64,000 bases of DNA from Marsupella aquatica (Eukaryota > Marchantiophyta). Below the pieces are notes generated by a model, which ran no database searches, was not told the origin of the DNA, and worked only from the letters and a program-made list of their open reading frames with translations. The translations under genes and the position numbers were made by a program. Shown here one piece after another: positions 57,606-64,000 of this stretch (the stretch's first letter is position 1; every line of letters begins with the position of its first letter). The stretch lies in the NCBI GenBank assembly GCA_973895155.1, contig OZ316893.1:1302001-1366000 (forward strand), written 5' to 3'.

Positions 57606-59085
57606 GTCGCGTGACTCATTTTATTTAAGGTGTCTCTCTAATTATAGGTCACATGATGTCCAGCTTTCAGTCTTTCACCTCTCGATCTCTCGATCTGTGA
57701 TTTGAACCCAGTCTAAGCATTTCCTGCATTCAGCAGAGAAGTTACAATGTTTTAAATTGCCATACTCCTTGCATCCTTACAAATAAAACCCTATAGTAGT
57801 CACCTCTGGAGATGCTCGTATGGATGACTGGCCACGAAAGGGAAAACAAAATAATATAACATAAATAAAAGATTCTCTATGTATATCAAATAAAAGTCAG
57901 CAGTGTTTGTCGCCCGAGTTTCACCAATGGAACCCCAACAACACTTTTTAAACGAGTGGCAGGAGACTTCTCATTGGGCCGCCAAGAAGCTCCAAACGAA
58001 AACACTCACTTTGTATCTGCCTTTCAGTCTCGTGGAGGAGGAGCAGTGACAATTGTCGACACTTGCAATTTGAGGATTTCATATTCTCGTCTTGTAGCTC
58101 TCTGTGTTTCTCGTCTCCCCTCATTGATTGATCGAGTGATGGATCGATTGATTGATTGAATTTGCTTGATTGTCCATCGTCCACAGACAGAGAATTTCGT
58201 AGGACAGGGAGACGCAGAGTGAGTGAGACAGAGGACGGATTGGATTGGATTGTAGTTGAGAGCTTGAGAGCATTGGCGCAGTGGAATTTGATGTAGCAAG
58301 GTATGAGGTGAGGAGGAAGAGGAGGAGGAAGGAAGGGAGGTGAGTGAGTGACATGAAGGGGAAGGAGTAACGGAGCCGGGAGGCATGGGAGGATCTTTCA
58401 GCGGGACCGGTGTTGCACCGCGCTTGAGGAATTAGGGTACATGTGCAGTAGATTGGAGGGCCTAGGTCCCGATGGCGTTTGTTCAGTTAGCCTGAAGTGA
58501 ACATCCACTCGGGATGCGGATATCTTAGACATTCTGGAAGGGAAAGGGCTCGAATGGAAGGAGTTGGTTTGCTACACTGAGGGAGAATGGTTGTGCTATG
58601 ATGGGAGAAGTGTTTCACTGAGTTAGTGAATGGATGACTGAACTATTTTGATGTCAAGCTGCTCCTTGCAGTGGCAGTGCCTTTGGCGTGTTTGACCTGT
58701 CATGAGCCTTCTTCAATTTGAGTAGTGCGCTTGAAGTGTGGTTAGTGTAGATTTCAATTTGATGGATGGCGTAGGACACGGATGACAAGGAGAGATTTAA
58801 GATGAGGCCCCAGCTTGGCTGTGTGCTTTAGTGGAGGGCAGACGGGGCGTGCTAGCACGCACAATGACAGCTCTTGCCCAATGGCGTGTTTCGACAGGGC
58901 AAAGTGCCTGTTCCGGGTCTCTATTGGCTTCCTCTGTATTTTTGGGGGATTGAGAGCGAACTCTTGCATCGTAGACTTGGCGACTTTGAACTAGATGACA
59001 CGACTCACCGATGATAAGATGATGACCTTTTCCAGGGCAACTTTGTTCCTATCTGATCCAAGGTAATCTCATCGGAGATACCTGG
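57606..59085. other. Intergenic sequence, no gene seen
   Basis: It contains a TGATTGATTGAT-type simple repeat near 58130-58160 and a purine-rich GAGGAGGAAG stretch near 58305-58345, resembling a plant 5' leader. The following sequence gives no convincing exon. Open frames here have no recognised motif. Confidence 0.4.
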
Positions 59086-59089
59086 AATG

Positions 59090-59425
59090 AGTTGCTCAAC
59101 ATGTGCCCTCCAAAATACGTTCCGTCCACCGAGTAAAATCAGCCTCCCTATTCAGAGCTTGAGCTGAATGCCCAAGAGCATAGTCAAGCCCTTGAGAAAA
59201 CAACTTGAGAACCAACATCCAAAGCACAGGCTACTCGACCAGCGCTAGGAGGTTCGTATAATCACCCTACCAACACCACGTACAGTGATCTTTCCTCAAA
59301 TTAAATGCCCTCCAAAGTACCATTCCATCCACCGAGAAGAGTAACCCTCACTATTCCGAGCTCGAGCTTGATGCCCGAGGGCATAATCAAAGCCTTTGGG
59401 ATTCTAGCAGAACAACTTGAGAAAC
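59090..59425. repeat. Direct duplication, about 205 bp apart
   Basis: TGCCCTCCAAA followed by CCRTCCACCGAG, TTGATGCCCGAGGGCATA-like sequence and AACAACTTGAGAA occur at about 59103-59208 and 59309-59420. The copies differ at many positions. On the minus strand the copies give short similar peptides, suggesting a diverged duplicated exon, but I recognise no family. Confidence 0.6.
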
Positions 59426-60239
59426 AAGATTTGAAAGAGAAGCCACAGCAGCACCGACACGAGATCTCATCATGGGCGCAATCATCCCGTGCGTTGATTC
59501 TGTGGTCCAAGAAATAGCTCTCACATACGCGCGGCATAAGGTTGGAAACATAATGTTCTCTCCCTCTTGGTCATTTATCTCTATAACGTGATGATCTATA
59601 ATTCCATTTTCGTTTCCAGCACCAACGCAGAAACTTTTGAATAGTAACAAAACGAGACATCCTATCAGCTAAATGCAAACGTGACTCAATTTCCTCAGGT
59701 GCTATAATTGTTCAGTACGTAATCCTGCAACTGCTTAGAGTTCAGACAAGTGTTCAGAAGCGTCCTTCACTCAAACAACTACAACCAGGAATTCAATGAC
59801 AACCACTACTCCTACTAAAAAAGTCCTCGAGAGACTGGCTTACCGGCCCCAAAGGAGCTCGGGACGATGTCTGTCATAGGATCTTAAAAGTTACGGCAAA
59901 TAATTGATAAGCCCTTTCTAACTGGGAAACAAAAATGCACATTCGAGTACTTCAATTTTAAAACATGGCCACCATACGAAACGAATTGATTGGTAAATGT
60001 TGTCTATGCAGATAGAGACAGACAAGTTCTGGTCTGGGCTATTTCAAACGCTAGAGTGTTGTTTCCTTCCACAACAGACATCGATCCTCTGTGTCAGAGG
60101 AGAATCTACATCGAATGTCATTATCCATTCTAAATACCGGAACTCTAAATCCCATTCCTTCATCGAAATTCAGTTCAGCTCAGTGACGGGTCATCAGGAA
60201 AATACGATGATTGGAATAATGTAAAAATACTTAAAATAC

Positions 60240-60380
60240 CCGCTTCCGTTTCCATAACATCCTTCTGCCTTACGATCTTATCTAACAGGGGATCCGACAC
60301 CAGATGGTGTGCAAGAATCTTACAGAAAGGGGATTCGGGCGTTTGTTGCAACGTCTGTACAAATCTATGGAACCTTAATG
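60240..60380 (-). other. Possible orphan exon
   Basis: A minus-strand stretch reads FVQTLQQTPESPFCKILA and LVSDPLLDKIVRQKDVMETE, bounded by an AG upstream and a GT downstream. The composition is protein-like, but I recognise no family and no neighbouring exon. A chance open frame is a real alternative. Confidence 0.2.
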
Positions 60381-60429
60381 GACAAATAATGAAAAGAAGT
60401 GCAAAAGATTTGACGCACCGGTGCAATGG

Positions 60430-63350
60430 AAGGAAGAGCCAATTAATGGAGCAGGGTTTCTTAGATGGGTTCCTCCTACCTGGAGAATTGAAACTAGAGT
60501 CGTTCTCGGTGAGAGATTTGTAGTTGAGCTTCGGTGATCTGCTAGAGTAGTTGAGGTTGATCAGTCCTTATCGATCTTGTCAATGTCCTTATCGATTCTC
60601 TTTGCTTCTCCTTCTTTCTGCTCGATCTATTTGTTTCTGATTAAGATGTGCTGCGCCTCTTTATTTCTGTCCTCGATCAGTTCTCATTTTTGCTTTCTTC
60701 ATTCGGCTTCTGATCTTTTTTGATTTTGTTTCTCCAACATTCCTCTTTACTTTGCACTTCAAGAGGCGAAACTCCTTTCAAGCTTTCGTCTTTTCATTAC
60801 TTTCATCAAAAGCCTTCCTCCCTTTCGAAATGTTGATGTGCTTCTTTTGTTCTGACGGTTTTATTTCGGCAGTTACATAGGAATACGGTTACTTTTTACG
60901 TTGAACACTATTTACTTTTATAAAAAAACATTTATAAATTTAAGTAAAGAGAATATAGGTGAATGTTTTTAATCTCGTCCTTTGTATCAATAGATTTGGA
61001 TGAATTACTTTTAAGTATTTTTACATTATGTTTTGACGGCACGGCGTCCATAAAATTACACAAAAATTGACGTAAACAAGATGGAGAGGAGGTTATTCGT
61101 TGCGCAAACATGACCATTCTTGTTTGTTGCGGTTGTTGCTGATGTGGCACGCTGTGGTGCCAGGAATTTTGGAAGGAACCTCTAGTGGGGTCCGTAAATA
61201 GCACATAAGTTGATCCAAGCAACTACACTATAGTCACCACCATATTTCACTATAGTCACCATTTGCAATTGGAACTTGTCATGTGATTCATTGATCTTTC
61301 TTAATTTATGGTGAATTTATGTGCAATTTATTTTTAAAATAATAAATATCAATGTTATCACATGACAAGTTTCAATTTTGAAAATCATATATTTTCAAGA
61401 TATATACCCTTACTACGATCAAATGTATTCAATCTCAACCATAGCAATGCATTGCAACTTTACTCATGCATCCACCATACCTATCACCATAATATATACC
61501 TCAGTTAAACACATGCATGTTAAAAACATTGTTTATAAATGTCAAAGATGAACATTGAGAAGTAAATAAATGCCCCTAAATATAAAGTAGGTTTAGGATT
61601 TACCTCATGCGTTTACAAGGTGCCTAAGAGGAGCCTTGTTTGTGCATGCTTTCTTGCCTCAATTTGGTTTTCTCACTAAGTCAAGAAGACAATTGACTGT
61701 GGGCAATGTGAGTGAGCAGCAACAATACCTAGGAATTGCCAGTGAGTTTTGAGAATTGTAAAAGATTGTTTCCAAAATCTAGAATTAAAATAATGTAATT
61801 CAAAATTTAATAATATTGCCAAGGTTGTACATTGAAAAGCTTCTTTTTTGTTGCCAACATTGTCATGTAATGATTTATCATTTTACATGTTTAAAGACAT
61901 CCATGGAAGTTTATGTTGGTGTCTTAAGTATGTTATCTGCTAATCTTATTTACTTAATATGTAATATGGATGACATAGAAGTAGATTCGTCATATTAGTA
62001 GATATGACTGTTAAGTCAGCGTCATTTATTTAGCCTAGGTAGGCTTGGAATGAAGCCACAAAGTGTTGTTAGCCTAGGCTTCTAGGTTATTATTAACTTT
62101 ATTCTGGGTTTTACTGATACAACCTAACGGATGTCTGTTTAGCTTAGAAGTTTGATTAATGTTAATCCAGGTTTTATTGATACAATCTAACAAATGTTTG
62201 TTCAGTATAACACAAAGTCTAATTGCTGGTCTACCATCATTGTGATAAATTCATCTTTAAATCCATGTTTGCCAAACCATTTCATTCCAATGATTAAATT
62301 ATACAAGACGTGCAACCTTTCACTTTATCATCCGGCTCAAGTCTGCCTACTCATTGCCTTTTACATTTTTTTATTAGAGTTAGATAGAAAGGTAGCTCAG
62401 GGGGTCACTATATGGAGTATCATACATTACGTGCAGCGTTTTAGGGTTTGACTCTCAACTTATAAGTGAATTGTTTTTTGCAACACCATTTTTCTTCACA
62501 TTTAGCCATTTGTAACCTAAAAACCCCCCAAAAAAATTAAGAAAACATTTTACAATTAAATAGGCTGGTTTGTTCTTTAAAGCCAAACAATCAATAAAAC
62601 ATGCCCTATTTGTTCTTGGAGAAAATTGTAGAAGTCTTTTGCCACAATCATTTAAATGGGCCTATACATCATCGGATGTGATGTGCTAATTCCGTTGAAC
62701 TGACACCCTCGAGATAGGTAGGGCACTTTTTAAAAGTAAATTGTTGCTGAGTAAAATTTTAACTTGCAAATCTTGTTTTCTTTAGCGAGTCAATGAGTTA
62801 CTGGAAAATTGGTGTGCAATAAAGTCCTAATTTGTGGTGTGAACTTGTGTTTGGGAGCCTATTGAGTTTACTTTGTCTTATTGAGATTTTTGATATATAT
62901 TTTTGTTTCACTTTATTTTAGACAAGGTGTATCCTTTCTCTATTTGGACTTTGAAACTATTTTTAACCATCTCTTGATGTTTTATTTTTATTTTTAGACC
63001 TCTATTTTAGGTCTATATTTATTTTTTGATCTTGCCCATCCTTTGTTATGAATTGACTATTTTAATCCCTACATTCAAGTTAAATTAAATTGACTTTTGT
63101 TATACATTATGGATACCTAGAAAGTAGACCATAAGTTATATATTACTAAGAGTGTGATGGAATCCAAGGGGTGTCATAAACAAACATGTGACCCCCTCCC
63201 CTCTTAACTACAACTCAAAGATCTGTTTCCTAAGTTTATGGTTTTGAGTGACTTACATGTTGCTAATCTGAGTCATTATGAGAAAAAACCGTTGTCACTA
63301 AATTTTTTCTATGTATCACAATGCCAGTGTTCTTGGTTATGGGTTTAGAA
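60430..63350. other. Intergenic sequence, no gene seen
   Basis: It contains a pyrimidine-rich zone (60560-60850, repeated TTATCGAT and TTTCTGCTCGATC). After that comes AT-rich spacer with a short duplicated segment (TCCAGGTTTTATTGATACAA-like, about 62105 and 62166). A tRNA-like A-box and B-box near 62390-62455 were seen but not accepted as a gene. Confidence 0.45.
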
Positions 63351-63354
63351 AATT

Positions 63355-63657
63355 AACCTTGGTTAGCTCTTTCACATCCAATGCCTGTCATTGCACCTAG
63401 CCTTGCAATTGGGCGGCTCCGGTCTCCTTCAATGTGACTTTGACCACCCGCAATAAGACAAATATAGAGGTTGTGTGCAAGGACAGGTTGGCCCTAGACA
63501 AAGGCTATGCGTAGACTGGGAGGACTGGATCACCCGACCCACCCCTTGGTGAACTGATCCAAGCATGGTCAAAGTCATGTTGAGGATACTTGGGCCGTCC
63601 AATCGCAAAATTGGGTCTAATGACAACCATTCAATATGAAAGAGCTAACTTGGGCTA
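63355..63657. mobile_element. About 300-bp foldback/MITE-like element
   Basis: CTTGGTTAGCTCTTTCACAT at the left is mirrored by ATGAAAGAGCTAACTTGGG at the right. The internal arms, including CAATGTGACTTTGACCA and its inverse TGGTCAAAGTCATGTTG, pair imperfectly over about 90 bp. No coding potential. The target duplication could not be fixed. Confidence 0.65.
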
Positions 63658-64000
63658 GCCTTCTTAACCTATAAACAAGAGCAATGGCATAAAAATCAAG
63701 GGCAAGGTATATATTATGCCAAAAAAGAGTGGCAATCTAGGAAATTAGAGTTCTTATGAAAGGATTCACAATTATTTAGAAGCTAATTAAATAGTTGTCC
63801 ACTAGAGAAATAGCACGTGGGAATAAAAGTGGGGCCAAACACTTTGTAAAGGAATAAGCATTGAGGCACAAGCACCAAGTCACCCAAAACCAATTTTTTT
63901 TTGCTTACTAAAAAATTCATCGAAACTCTAATATATAAGGAATGATTAATTGTTCTTCTCAAGATGGGAATCCTTTCGAGCAGAAACACTACAAGACAAA

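Noticed and set aside
62385-62455. tRNA-like segment with TAGCTCAGGGGG and GGGTTTGACTCTC
   Set aside because: The A-box- and B-box-like strings are there, but no acceptor stem or anticodon arm could be formed. At best it is a tRNA-derived SINE remnant.

Overview
The window looks like nuclear DNA of a land plant with a large, repeat-rich genome. The single clearly intact protein gene is a BES1/BZR1-family transcription factor (3944-5460), which exists only in plants, and its intron sits at the position conserved in this family. The rest is old transposable elements, gene fragments and AT-rich spacer. The N-terminus of the BZR protein and the mix of elements suggest a seed-free plant such as a fern, but that is an inference.

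Layout. 1-3943: upstream and leader sequence of the BZR gene with several short tandem repeats and a GC-rich leader. 3944-5460: BZR gene, two exons. 5461-20990: no gene seen; tandem, dispersed and inverted repeats. 21027-23420 (minus): decayed coclaurine N-methyltransferase-like gene (CFA/CMAS methyltransferase family) with recognisable exons, frame breaks and a duplicated exon. 25640-28075 (plus): 5'-truncated L1-like LINE carrying a snap-back insertion at its YADD-type motif and a nested 206-bp element. 28100-34066: spacer with diverged repeats.

34067-45372: the most interesting object, an 11,306-bp hAT-type DNA transposon bounded by an exact 8-bp target duplication and short terminal inverted repeats. 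It encodes a BED/DUF659/hAT-dimerisation transposase on the plus strand. On the minus strand it carries two further long intronless reading frames: a coiled-coil RING-like protein and a protein kinase-like protein. Each end has a G/C-rich block followed inward by three large hairpins. The outer stems of these six hairpins differ in sequence but stay complementary, while their tips are conserved. The left three precede the transposase and the right three, in inverse orientation, precede the kinase frame. This looks like a repeated structured nucleic-acid element, either RNA leaders or DNA binding sites, that I do not recognise.

49850-54815 (minus): decayed Helitron with HUH/Y2 replication initiator and Pif1-type helicase, plus a downstream three-exon accessory gene whose splice phases are intact. 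54880-56084: scrambled Ty3/gypsy chromovirus pieces, namely zinc knuckle and protease on minus and a chromodomain on plus. 56430-57605: repeat array. 57606-64000: spacer with a duplicated segment, a possible orphan exon and a foldback element at 63355-63657.

Six premature stops in the hAT and Helitron reading frames lie in otherwise continuous frames. All six could have arisen by C-to-T change of CAG, CAA or CGA codons, as expected for methylated, silenced elements.
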